NCBI GenBank assembly: GCA_017506865.1
Contig: JAFCMP010000525.1
Coordinates: 744,001-808,000 of the forward strand
Reading direction: 5' to 3'
Length of the DNA: 64,000 nt
Source: Tribonema minus
Lineage: Eukaryota; Sar; Xanthophyceae; Tribonematales; Tribonemataceae
The translations under genes were made by a program, and so were the position numbers. Each line of letters begins with the position of its first letter. Within the stretch, counting starts at the first letter, position 1. Below are positions 35,001 to 46,147 of the stretch, one piece after another. Below the pieces are notes generated by a model. The model did no database searches and was not told the DNA's origin. It saw only the letters and a list, made by a program, of their open reading frames with translations.

Positions 35001-38000
35001 TGTTGTACGCGTGTGTGACGACACCCGTGGTACTTCAACAGAAAGAAGCATAGAGCATGCCGGCGGCGCAGCATGTATGCGCGCTGGCGCGTGTGTCAGC
35101 GGCTCAGGCAGTTGTTGCTGCGCGTATGAGCGCCGGGGGGGGGGGCGGCGGCCGGGCTACACGGACGTGCCCAACACGCAAGACGCCAAGGTATGCACGT
35201 ATGAGACTGATGCGCACGTGTCAGCGGCTCAGCAGACTTTTCAAAGTATCAGGATACAGGTGATGTGTGTGCTCGCCGGGCTGCACGCACATGTCAGCAG
35301 CTCAGCAGGCCCGTGCGAGCGTCAGGCGCGCTGCCACCATACGCTCCTGCGGATGACCAGTTGTCACGCTCGTCGCTGTACTCCGTGTGTACTCCGAATG
35401 GACCGCCGCATTCGGACCACCTCGCACCAGTACGTGCCGACGTGCTGGCGGCGCTCTGACGGCTCGCGTGTATGGACACGGCACCGATGAGCTCACTCCA
35501 ACGTGTGCCCTTCGACAGGGTCACCGAGCTGCACCAGCGGCTCGGCCGCGCCGTCCCGCAGCCTCAGCGCACAAATTGGCACCCCATGCCGCGCAGCACC
35601 GCGCCGCCAGCCTGCATCGCTGCTGCAGGGGGGTGGCGGGGGCCATGCACTCTTCATTCCGTGTACCCACCGGCTGCACCCAAACACCACCCGGTGCTGC
35701 GCAGTCAACGCACACATCCCACATCACTCATCGTGCCGCGCCGCCATTGCTGCTGCCGCCGCCGCTGCTGCTGCTGCTGCCGCCGCCGCCGCCACCAGGG
35801 CGTCTTCGGCGACTTCGCCTACGGCGGCACGTACTCGCTCAGCCTCGTGCGCCTCGACGCCGCGGCGTGGGCGAATCGCGCGGAGCTCGCGCTGCCGCCG
35901 CAGGGGAGCGCTGCTGCGGCGGGAGGCGGCGGCAGCGGCGCGGGCGGCGGCGCGCGGCGCCACTGCCGCGTCATCAAGCGGCTCGCGGGGACGCAGGACG
36001 GGCGCCACGTGCTGGTGCTGTGCAGCGACGGTCAGGTGCGATGATGCGCTACTGGCGGTATGTATGGATCGGATGACGTGTAGCAGGGGTAGGTTCGTAC
36101 GCCAGGGTGCGTGCCTGGTGTGCAGCGACGGCGGGGTGTGATGAACTGCCCTACATGCCCTCAGTGTGTGGGCAGGCAGGTCGCGGGTGCGATGAGCTAC
36201 ATGCTGAGAGGCTCAGCTGGAGTCGGACTGCAGCGGAGCAGGGTCCAGCGAAGCTGAACTTCAACTTGAACTTCTAAGGGTTGCATGAGCCGCCGCCACA
36301 TTGAGCAGCCGGCTGGGACGCAGATTGATCGATTCATGCTGGCGCTGCGCAGCCACTGCGCACCGCAGCCCACGTTCTCACTGCGACGAAGCTACCCATG
36401 CACGATACTACTACCTCACCTCAGTACTATCTACCTAACATCGGTGATACCTACCTACCCTCGTTTGATACGTACCTAACCTCGGTAATACCTACCTATC
36501 CTCAATAACACCTACCTACCTGACTGTGCCTGTACCTACCTGTCCGCGCCGATCGCCGCGCCCTTGGCGGCATCACGCAGGTGCTGTACCACCGACATGC
36601 CGCGAACGGCGGCGGCGGCACCGGCGCCGCAGGCGACGCGCACTCGCGCCTACAGCCGCTGGGCGCGCTGCTGGTGGACGGCAGGGGCGAGGTGCGTGCT
36701 ACGAGCGATTTTGATTGTGCGGTAGAAGCGTGACAGGGATCGCGAGCGCGCGACCTGAGCGATGCTTGCCCTGCCTTCTCTGTTCCCAGGGTGAGGCTAC
36801 CTGTGTGCGGCTGAGGCATGATGTCACGGCTGCGTCGTTTCAACGCGGTCCAGTGCTTCACTCTGAGAGGTCTGACGCCGCACCCGCTGCCATTCGACGA
36901 GCCGTACAGCGCTCTCGAGCCTCTGTGACCTCGCTGCGACCCGTCTTCGGCCGCCGCCGCTGCCGCAGGACGTGCCGTGCACCGTGGCGCTGTCGCTCGT
37001 CGACGCCGGCGCCGGCGCGGTCCCCATGCTCATGATCGCCGACTGCGAGGGGCACCTCAAGCTGCAGGTGCTGCCGACGGTCGCGCCGCGTGGCGCTGCC
37101 GCCACCGCAGCTGCTGCTGCGGGCCGCGCCCCCCAAGCAACGTCAGCAGGCGCTTCCGCTGTCGCCAAGGTGGCCAAGACGGCGGCGACGGCGTCGCCGC
37201 GCGGCGCTGCTGCCGACAACGTGCTGTGCTCGCCGCCGCTGCGCAGGGCGGCCGCGCTGAGCGGCGGCGGCAGCGACGCCGCCACGCCGGCGCGCATCAC
37301 GCCCAGGATGCGCCAGAAGGTGCGCAGCGAGCGCACCGTGACGGGCAGCGGCAGCAGCGGCGGCGGCGGCGCTGCTGCTGCGGCGGCAAAGGCGACGCCG
37401 CATGCGCGCGCGCGGCGCGTCGCCATGCGCGTCGACTTCACGTCGCCCGCAGCCACCGCCGCCGCTGCTGCTGCTGCTGCTGCGACGCCGGTGGTAGGGA
37501 CACCAGTGCTCGGCACCCGCAGCGGCCGCGGAGATGGTGATGATGCGCTGGCACATGGCGGCAGCACAGGCGGCGGCATCAGCAGCAGGCGCGGCAGCGT
37601 CAGCAGCAGCGGCGGCAGCGGCGGCGGCGACGGCGATGCCAGCGACAGCAGCAGCATTGGACCCGACGACGAGCAGCGGCGCCAGCCGCTGAGCGCGCTG
37701 CCGTGCCAGCGCCTGGCGCCGGGCCGCGAGCGCAAACGTCTGCGGCTCCTGTCCGATGGCAGCGGCGCGATTGCTGCGGCTGGTGCTGCGCCGAAATTAT
37801 CCACTGACATGGCAGACAAGGAGAATATGCGCCGCAGAGAGAACGCGGCGCCGTCGCCGCAGGACGCCAGGCGGCGCCCTGGCCGCCGCGCCTCGCTGCC
37901 CGCCGCCGCCACTGGCAGCAGCGCTCCCGTGGCGGCGGCTGCAAAACTGCTGCTGTCACCGCCCAAGGCGCGCAGGCCGCTGCGGCCCGTGCTGCGCGTG

Positions 38001-39360
38001 GCGCAAAACAACGGCACGCGCACGCCGGCGCCGCTGCCGCAGCACGTGGTGACGTGCGCAGCGGCGTGCGCAGCTAGCGCCGCCCACTGCGACGCCGCCG
38101 TTGTGCGTGCGGCGCGGGTGCTCTCGTCGCTGGCGGGTGCTGCCGCGGCGGCGGTCGCGGACGAGCCGTCATCGCTGGCGGCTGCGGTCGCAGCGGCAGA
38201 CGCGGAGGCAGCAGCGGCGGCAGTGGCGGCGGCCGCGAAGGCGGTGCGTCCGCCATTTGTGCAGCTGCACGCCACAGCTGCTGCGACGGCAGCGGCAGCA
38301 GCAGCGGCGGCAGGAGCGGCAATGATGGAGGCGGTGTCAGCAATGCAGCCGGCGGCGGCGGCAGCGGCGGCAAACGCGCCGGCGCAACACGCATGGAAAG
38401 CGACGGTGAACGCTGCGGTCAACGGACAGGCCGAGCTGCTGCGTGCGCAGGCGGCGGAGCGCGCGCGTTTGGAGGCAGCATTCCGCCTCGAGCACGCCAG
38501 GCTGCGCGCCGCGTTCCTGGGCACGGCGCAGCGCGCGCGGCTGAGCCTCGAGGTGGCGCGTGAGGGGCTGAGCGGCGGGGGCGCGGAGGGGGGAGCGTTG
38601 AGCGATGGCGCGAGCGCTGCGGTGGTGGCGGAGCTGCGGGTGGACCTCGCGCACCTGGCGGTGGAGGCAGAGGTGAGAGGAGCAGAAAGTGTTGGCTCAT
38701 AAACTGAAGTTCTCGGATAACTTCAAAGTTGATGTTGTTGCATCAGGTTGGAGGCCCCTCATAGGTGTGCTTGGCATTGGAGTTTGATTGCTGCGGCTAG
38801 TGATGTCGTTCAAACGCCTCATGCCGCGCACAGCAGTTGCGTGTGCGCTGCTTGGTGCTAGGGTCACGATTAGCATTGGCCTGGCAGCTTGCGAAGCGTT
38901 CAGACTTGGTGCGTGCGTAGACAGCATCACAATGTCGTCATGTGCCTCATTTGCTGTGCCGCAATGCTTGCGCGTCACAGCGCTGCTGCCTAGCCTGTGC
39001 CGCGACGTGTTTTGATGCCTCAGTACCAAGAAAGGTGTGCTCATTTCAGTGTCTACAGGGCACCATCGGCAGGATGTCTGAGGTTCCCATTATGATCTCA
39101 CTGTCACCATGACAGGGCCTGTTGCTTGACGAATCTGTCTGCACATCTACCATCCGTCTCATTGGTGTCCCTGTTTGCCTGCACCCGGTTGTCAGGAGCA
39201 ACTCGCTGATCTGCTGGCGCGGCAGCGACTGGAGGCGTGGTCGTTGCAGGCGCTGCAGTCCGGAGCGCTGCCACACGGCCACAGCGCGCCTGCTGCCAAC
39301 TTCGCCTTCGCGCAGCCCGTCATGAGAGACGAGCTCGCGCGTGTGTGCGCCGCGGTCTGA
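32006..39360 (+). CDS. WD40-like beta-propeller protein with long Ala-rich C-terminal region
   Basis: Phase-consistent exons are 32467-32733, 33450-33646, 34625-34850, 35799-36035, 36581-36691, 36969-38672 and 39196-39360, coding for 968 residues. An upstream exon starting at 32006 (VTSLAVTPNGCYVFAGFVDG) is clearly similar in style but I could not join it in phase. A possible first exon lies at 31660-31757. Propeller-like blades are visible: VAVSEDCRFVFAGVLRG, LLCGRGIKNIHVWSFKP, SKSDHMCIRLWDLSDD, RLAGTQDGRHVLVLCSDG and VPMLMIADCEGHLKLQVLP. The 568-codon exon is then Ala, Ser and Gly rich with a basic KRKRLRLL-type element near its middle and ends in a coiled coil (QAELLRAQAAERARLEAAFR). The last exon continues the coil and ends MRDELARVCAAV. 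I do not recognise the family. A scaffold role is a guess from the fold. Confidence 0.75.
34939..35215 (+). repeat. Tandem copies of an exon end in the WD40-like gene
   Basis: The end of exon 34625-34850 (codons for GYTDVPNTQDAK plus donor GTATGC) and the next ~90 bp of intron are repeated. A short degenerate copy ends at 34974 (CAGGACGCCAAG then GTAGGC) and a near-perfect one ends at 35190 (CAAGACGCCAAG then GTATGC). The intron part, with GAGACTG, GTGTCAG, CTCAGGCAGTTGTTGCTG and a G tract, is copied with it. A further trace with CGGGCTGCACGCACATGTC occurs near 35277. No acceptor precedes the copies. Confidence 0.9.
36100..36142 (+). repeat. Decayed copy of another exon end in the WD40-like gene
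   Basis: GCCTGGTGTGCAGCGACGGC followed by GGGGTGTGATGA repeats the end of exon 35799-36035 (GCTGGTGCTGTGCAGCGACG then GTCAGGTGCGATGA) about 105 bp into the intron. The donor GT is kept but shifted. Confidence 0.75.
36395..36545. repeat. TACCTACC minisatellite
   Basis: Imperfect units of about 20-26 bp built on ACCTACCTAACCTCGGTAAT are repeated five or six times. The array ends about 35 bp before the acceptor of exon 36581, and its pyrimidine-rich strand is the sense strand. Confidence 0.85.
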
Positions 39361-40234
39361 TGGACTGACTGCGCGCGGCGTGGCGACGGCAGTTGGGGAG
39401 TGACGTTGATTGAGATGTCACGTTGGCGGAGGTTGTGGGCGTCAGGGGTAGTGCATGTCCCAACTGTTTTGGGCACCACTGTTCAGCTTTGTGACACAGT
39501 GACATGGGTGCGGCGGCTCGCACTGCTTGGCAGCTACCGCAGTGCGCCAGCACTAGCGCGGGCGCTCGCAGACCATGAGTTTGGTTTTAAAATGAATTTG
39601 GACAAATGCCAGAAGGCGCGCCCTTTTTGTTTGCAACGCCAAGAGGCGTGTTGTTGCTTGCAATACAACAGATGTTTGTACCTTACAGGGTCTGCTCAAA
39701 CTCTGCTTGCATGTCGGCAATCAAACAGCGCTGTCACGTGAGGTCCTTTTTTGCGCAATGATTCAATTTGGCTGCACTTGAAAACGAGTATCAAGAGCCA
39801 GTTTGCACACAATCTATTTGTGTGGATGTTAAGTTTGCATGTCGGTATTGAGACCCTGTGCCTGTTTTGCGCAATGATTCAATCATGGCTGCAACTAAAC
39901 TGGGAATACGCAACAGCCAACATGCACACGGCACCACACACACACCAAAAAAATTCTTCTTCCGTTGCGTAACGGTTTTTGCCAAGTTGAAGTTAGCAGG
40001 TGCCGAGAAAAGCTCAAATGCACCTCATGTGAGGTCGAAGGCCACCAGCCACGCATCCATTGTTGTCTCAGTAAAGAACACTCGGGCTACCTAGTGCGCA
40101 GAGGCCGCTATTCTGTGTACGCGTGTAAGGAACCAAGCAGTTCCCAGCGGGGTGAGTGAAGTGCAGAAGCACGATCTTGCAGTGTCGGCAGCACTGACGG
40201 CACCACCACCAGTCGATAACACCCAACAGCGACC
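39361..40234. other. Intergenic stretch between the WD40-like gene and DRC4
   Basis: No supported gene. GC content is lower than in the flanking exons. A short duplicated segment (TTTGCGCAATGATTCAAT) occurs at about 39752 and 39867. Confidence 0.5.
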
Positions 40235-43200
40235 ATGCCTGCGAAGAAGAAAAAAGCGGGAGGCAAGGGCAAGGCCAAGAAGGAGGAAGCAGCGGTGGTA
40301 GAGGAGACAGAGTACGACAACATGGACCTCGAGATGCTGCACGAGGTTGTGCCCATGCTCAAGCAGCAGCTGGAGAAGTCCATGCTAGACCGAAATTACG
40401 TGCAGCTCGAGAGAGACACCATACAGACGTTCTACGACATCTCCCGCCGCGAGGCACGCGACCTGGGTATGAACATTGCCGCCAAGGACCGCGAGATGGA
40501 GCTCATGGAGGACAACCACAGGTGAGACTTGACTGGAATGTAACTGTAACTACAGCTTGCGGTGATGTAGATCAGCTTCGTTGCTCTGCTGCAGCCTCTG
40601 ACGATAACGCAAGTGCTGCCGGTGCCAGAGTTTGCTCTGGTTGCGGCGCTCTGATGCAACACCAGTGTGAGAGCGGAGACATGAGACGCTATTGCAATAG
40701 GGCAGCCCTGAAGCAACTACTGTTACGTGATGGTGCAGCGGGCCTGGACCAGCGCAGCGAGCGATGGTTGCGGCGAGGCAACAAGCAGACCGTTGCTGCA
40801 ATGCTGATGCCTGCATACACGCATCTTCAACTGGTGCCGGAAGTTCCGTGCGCTTGTCGACAGAGACTCTTCCCCAGCAGGTCCTGGCCATACTGTATCT
40901 CAGCCCTGTGATAGACTGCTCCTTCACCGCGCACCATGCGCTCCCTACGTTGCGTCAAGTGTCGATGGGCGCTCGCCGCTTCTGCCTGATTGGCCAACGG
41001 CAGCCACCTCCATGGCGCCCATCCACAAAAATTCCACCCTTGTTTGACACCGCTACCCCATGCATACCCCACAGGAAATAATGCCCTGGCAGACCCCCCC
41101 CCCACACAGCCTTCCAACAACCCCCTTCCCCCCCCCTCCTTCCCGCACCGTACGCGCGGCAGAGTGGAGGTCCGCGTGTACATGCAGAAGGTCAAGCACC
41201 TCGAGTACGAGCACCGCAACAACCTGCGCGCCGTGGAGGCGGAGGGCGCGTCGCTGCTGGGCGACGAGAGCGCGCAGCACGGCGAGCGCGACGCAGACTT
41301 GAAGTGCGCCAAGCACGACCTCAAGCGCTCGCTCGCGGAGCGGGAACTGCTGAACGCTGAGGAGATCTCTCAGGTATACGTGCTGCTGAATGCTGATTCA
41401 TACTGGCTTCAATGTGGTGCCCGCCAGGCTGTCCGCACTGGTACTGCAAGCGCGGCCCACCAAAACTCTCCTGTGGCAACTTCAAGTTCACCTCAGTTAA
41501 CCGCCGCCTGCCTGTCCTGGATCAAAGCTGGCTGGCAGTGGACCGCCGCTTGCGGTTATACATACGCACTGTCACCTCTGACCTCTGCTCCGTCTGGTGT
41601 CGCCGATGGCGCGCGCCCGAGAGGCGATCTGGTCATACAGACTGTGGATCGAACTGCGAAATGTGCTGTACTTCAAGCGAAGGGAGCCTGCGCCTCGAGG
41701 CCTGCTGGCAGTGGACCGTCGCCTTCGGTATGTATGTATGCACCGCTGCCGACGACCTGCGCTCCACATTGCAGACAGCCCTCGCCATTCAGAGACTGCT
41801 CACGATTGTCTGTGAGCCTGCCAGGTTTCATGAAATATGTTGAGTACAATACTTTTTTGAAATGCTTGAAGTAAACTTCAAAGTACTTCCATTTCAAACA
41901 TCAAAGATCCGTCAACGCGTGCCGCTTCCGCGTGTGTGCCAGGGACGCGCGTGGCTGATGTCTGTGCGGGCGCTGCCTGCTTCAACATGTGGCGCGCCGT
42001 ACCCTCACAGGCAAAGGTGAAGCCGGGACACCCACATGAGGTTTATTGGGGCGCTGATTGCGCTGGCGGCTTCCATATGTGCCGCTCCCCTGCACACAGA
42101 TGAAGCCGGCGCTCCTGCGTTGAAGTTCACCACACCCAAGCGACGTATACAACTGAGCTACTTGTACGTGTGACGCCCCCCATGCGCGCGCGCAGGTCAA
42201 GGCGGCGCACCTCAAGAACCTCACCAAGATGCGCGAGGGGTTTGACGGGAGCCTCGCGGAGCTGCGCGAGCGCTGCGAGGCACGCCTCGCCCAGCTGGAG
42301 ATGGACCTCGAGCTGCGCCGCAAGGTCGACGTGCACGAGATCGAGGTCAGCGCTCAGTAACATTCCCTTCCATAGGTAGGTAGGTATGAAGTATGTGAGA
42401 TGCGGGGCAGTGCTCCGCGTGAGGCGCGCCTCGCGCAGCTGGAGATGGACCTCGAGCTGCGCCGCAAGGTCGACATGCACGAGATCGAGGTCAGGGCGCT
42501 CACTAGCATTCCCTAGGGTAGGTAGCTAGGTATTCGCCGCGACATCAGGGGCGCCGCTCTGCATGAGGCGTGCCTCGCGCAGCTGGAGGGTGGCATGGGG
42601 ACGGCGCGCACGAGGTCAACATCATCGCTCAGTCTCCGAGGTATGTAGGTATGCTGCGAGAGCCGATGGCAGAGTTCTGTCTTGGGGCGATGCGAGACGC
42701 ATTGTGCATAGACAGGAGAGGCATAGGCATAGTGCCGTGCGCAGCCAGGAGGCGCACCTCTATCGCACATGAGATTGACGTCACTGCTCAGCCTTCGTGG
42801 CATGCGGATATTCTGCGAGACCGAGAGCACGGTTTGGTCCCTGGTCACGCGCGACGCCCGCTTGGAGGCGGGCATCGATTCACGGCGGCGGGGGGCCGGC
42901 GTGCACGAAACGGAAAGCCAGCGCTCCGCATTTGGCGTACGAATGTAGGTACAAAGTACGTGAGAGCGAGGTCCGCGCTGGTGCTCGGTCTCTCCTGATG
43001 GTGGTGTGCAGGCGCTGTGCGGTGGTGTGTGAGATGGGGCGCATGTAGGTAAAGTAACAGCAGGTACAGGTGGTACGCGCGCACTGAAGCTTGGCCCCTG
43101 AGTGAGGGGCCATGCAGCCGGATGCCACGCTGCAGGACACGGACGATAATTGCGGCGTGAGGAGGCGGTGTAGGCTCGAAAGCGCCACGCACCACGCCGC

Positions 43201-44517
43201 AGCGTCTGGAATCACAGCATTGCGGTTGCTGCGACTTGCGAGGCTTACATGTGTATGCGTATGCACACGTCTGTTGTGTGTTCGAAACTTCTGCTAGACA
43301 ACTACTTCGTGTGCAGGCAACCAAGACGTTACTCCAAGCATGCCGCCGCTGCTCTGCCAGGTCAGCGGCCACTTGACCCCCCAAATGTACCCCCTGCCCC
43401 CCGTTCTCCCCACCCCCCTGCCCCCCATTCTTCCCCCCCCCCCCCCACCCGCCCCCCCCAGGAGCGCAAGAACCTCCACATCAACGACCTTATCCGCAAC
43501 CACGAGAGCGCGTTCGGGCAGATGAAGACGTACTACAACGACATCACCAACGACAACCTGCGCCTCATCCGCTCGCTCAAGGACGAGCTCGTGGAGATGA
43601 AGAAGAAGGCGGTCGCGAACCAGCGCCTCATGGCCGACATCGGCGAGGAGAACAAGCGCCTCACTGAGCCGCTGCTCGCGGCGGTGGCGGAGGTGGGCGA
43701 CCTGCGCGCGCGCTTGCGAGATCAGGAGAAGGACCGCCTGTCGCTCGCCAACGCGCGCGCGCGGCTGCGCAAGTACGAGCAGGAGGTGAGTCACGCTTTG
43801 AAGTAGCTAAAGTTTGAAGTTTTTGGCGGAGGTCGGCGACCTGCGCGCGCGCCTGCGGGATCAGGAGAAGGACAGGCTGTCGCTCGCAAACGCGCGGGCG
43901 CGGCTGTGCAAGAACGAGCAGGAGGTGAGTCACAGGAGGCAGTGGTGGTAGCTGTGTGGAAAATCATTGAGGAGGTGGGGGGGCGAGCACGAGGAGAAGC
44001 ACCGGCTGCCGCTCGCATGACCCAACATGCTGCATTCCAACCCTCGCTCAGGGCCGGCACAACTCTGGCATCATGCATGGCATGCGTGAGCGGAGAGTCA
44101 ACTTCAAGTCAGGGCAACGCGAGCGGAAAGTCAAACTTCAAGTCAGCGGCGCAGCGGCGGCCAGCGGGCTTGCAGGCCACAGGGACAGAGCGCGCCACGC
44201 CCTGCATTGCCTTCTGTCGCACTGCACATGTATTCCACATGCATGCACAGAAGTTCAAGTTAACTTCCCTGACGCAACTTCACAGCTGGAGGAGCTCGGG
44301 GAGGCGTACGCGGAGGCGCAGCGCGAGTTTGAGGCAACGGAGGGCGAGCGCGACGAGCTGTACGAGTCCTTCGAGGGGGCGGTCAGGGGGGTGCAGCAGC
44401 GCTCCGACTTCCGCAACCTCATGCTGGAGAGGAAGGTGCGTGTGTGTGTGTGTATGCGTGAGTGTGTGTGTGTGAGTGAGTGTGTGTGTGTGTGTGTGTG
44501 TGCGTGTGTGTGCGTGC

Positions 44518-44571
<54 letters not shown>

Positions 44572-45202
44572 CTGTGTGGTGTGAGTCTATGTTGCACTCG
44601 AGCGCAATCGACACTGATTGTCGCTGCCAGTGTGCTTGAGCGCAAGGTACTGTGTGAGACGCGGAGCGCACCGCCACTCTTTCGATGCGCGCCCGCAAAG
44701 GGTGCACAAAACACAGATATCCAGACGCAGGCGCAGTGGCGCCACGCGTTATGTACCGGCGACCCTCAATGCTCGTGCAGCACACTGCACAGGGAAGCGC
44801 TCCCACACCTCGCGGCCGCGGGAAGTGATCTGCACCTAACGTGAGCCGACCCCCCCCCCCCCACCCCCCCCCCAGGTCAGCGCGCTCGAGGCGGGCATCG
44901 AGCGCAGCGGCGCGCGCCTCGGCGAGGCCGCCGCCGCCGCGGGGCTCGCGCCGGACGACGTCGCGCGCGTCGCCGGCGCGCTCGACGCGGCGCTCGCCGC
45001 GCGCGCGCGCGGCGTCGGCGACCTGCGCGCCGAGCTCCTGCGCGCGAGCAAGGCGTACGACGACGCGCTGCGCACGTGCGCGCGCCGCCTCGAGGCGGCG
45101 GGCGTCCCGCGCGGCGAGGCCGCGGCGCTCGGCTTCGCGCCCGCCGCGTGCGCGACCGCGACGGGGCCCGCAGGGCTTGTCGTCGCCGTGGCGGCGCGGT
45201 GA
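40235..45202 (+). CDS. DRC4: Dynein regulatory complex subunit 4 (GAS8 / PF2 / trypanin)
   Basis: Six exons: 40235-40521, 41163-41373, 42196-42345, 43462-43785, 44286-44435 and 44876-45202. All are in phase and give 482 residues, close to the ~480 of known DRC4. The start MPAKKKKAGGKGKAKK has the basic, microtubule-binding-type N-terminus. Family motifs follow in order: YVQLERDTIQTFYDISRRE, VRVYMQKVKHLEYEHRNN, LELRRKVDVHEIE, FGQMKTYYNDITNDNLRLI, ENKRLTEPLLAAV, ERDELYESFEGAVRGVQQRS, FRNLMLERK and AGVPRGEAAALGF. The whole chain is coiled coil. Known DRC4 is part of the nexin-dynein regulatory complex linking axonemal doublets, so this organism should make a motile flagellum. Exons 3 and 4 are followed by decayed copies of their own 3' ends. 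The last exon has a much higher Ala/Arg content than the rest. Confidence 0.96.
42412..42640 (+). repeat. Two decayed copies of the 3' edge of DRC4 exon 3
   Basis: The codons for EARLAQLEMDLELRRKVDVHEIE and donor GTCAGC are repeated almost perfectly at about 42420-42490 (RKVDMHEIE then GTCAGG). A shorter, decayed copy lies at about 42560-42632 (GAGGCGTGCCTCGCGCAGCT, later ACGAGGTCAACATCATCGC). Each copy is followed by an intron start with GCTCA and a GTAGGTAGGTA-type segment. No acceptor AG stands at the start of the copies in the right position. Confidence 0.9.
43822..44025 (+). repeat. Decayed copies of the 3' edge of DRC4 exon 4
   Basis: The segment coding AEVGDLRARLRDQEKDRLSL through EQE and donor GTGAGTCAC at 43785 is repeated at about 43826-43925 with donor GTGAGTCAC intact and the frame open (two residue changes: RLRKYEQE to RLCKNEQE). 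A third trace, GAGGAGAAGCACCGGCTGCC, lies near 43993-44015. Confidence 0.9.
44438..44575. repeat. (GT)n microsatellite in DRC4 intron 5
   Basis: A GTGTGTGT array with GA and GC interruptions starts directly at the donor of exon 5 (AAG|GTGCGTGTGTG). The splice site is therefore the first unit of the array. Confidence 0.95.
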
Positions 45203-46147
45203 CGGCGGCGGCGCGGGGGCGGCGCTGCGCTGCGCGGCGGTGACGCTGCGCTCTGGCTGTTGTTGCGGCGACGGCGCGGTGACGGCGGCGCAGCGCTGCT
45301 CTGCGCGGCGACGGTGCTCCACGCGCGTGCGGCGGCTGCTGGCTGTTGTCGCGGTGACGGCGGCAGCGCGGTGACAGCGGCGACGCAGCGCCTGCGCCGC
45401 AGCTGCTTGCGCATCGGCTGCTGGTTGTTGAGCTGTGAGGTTGCGAGTGCGCGTGCGGTGGCGGCGCGGCGAGTCTCCGACGGGCGCGCGCGTCAAAAAT
45501 CTGCCGCTGCCTGCGTGGCGTGTCCGCGCTGCGCTGTGGGCAGGATGATGTCCCGCGCGCGGCCGCTGGTCGAGCGCTGGTGCGCAGCGCCGTGTGAGGA
45601 GCGCTGATGCGGTGCTGCGCGGCGCCACGGCGCGGAGTTATTGCTGGTCAATGTACATCTTCAAAGTCGTTGGTGCCCTTGTTCGTCTGTGCTGATGACG
45701 CAATGGATGCTTGATTTAGGGGCGTTGGTGACCATGTTGAAGTTGCTGTGCTGCGTCGTTAGCCCTCACTGGCAGAGCCCGCACTGGTGCTCTGCGGCAG
45801 TGCCGTGCACACGCATACATTCTGAATCTGGCGTGCACCCATCACGCATCACATTTGATTAGGGTCATTCTATGGCACTCTGTTGAGGTTTGCCATGGAA
45901 GCACACAGTTTGATGTAAAGTAGTTCCCGGATGCGAACAGGGCAGCACATCCTGATTCAGCGCATTTGCAGCTCAGTTCACGTTTGTACGCCTTGCAAGC
46001 CAATAGAAACAGCCACTAAACCTATTAGTAGTTGCAGCTGCAACTGCAACCCTCGTTCACAGAAAGATCTCGGATTTGGATCTTTTATTGGATCCGCAAC
46101 TAGAGTACACACACACGACACCTGAACGAAGCCTCCACCTTGCAGCT
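45203..46147. other. Intergenic stretch between DRC4 and the S1-repeat gene
   Basis: The first 300 bp keep the GC-rich (GGTGACGGCGGCGCAGCG) character of the DRC4 last exon as an imperfect repeat of about 40-100 bp and may be its 3' untranslated region. No further gene is seen. Confidence 0.5.

Noticed and set aside
35516..35640. Possible extra exon with VTELHQRLGRAVPQPQ in the WD40-like gene
   Set aside because: A CAG precedes it, but its phase does not fit the flanking phase 0 junction, and joining 34850 directly to 35799 gives a clean propeller strand.
36824..38524. 566-codon minus-strand open frame opposite the WD40-like gene
   Set aside because: It is the antisense shadow of the 568-codon Ala-rich exon, which continues in phase from the propeller exons and ends at a good donor.
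43826..43925. Copy of DRC4 exon 4 end as an additional exon
   Set aside because: There is no AG acceptor at its start, and including it would lengthen a protein that already matches the family length.
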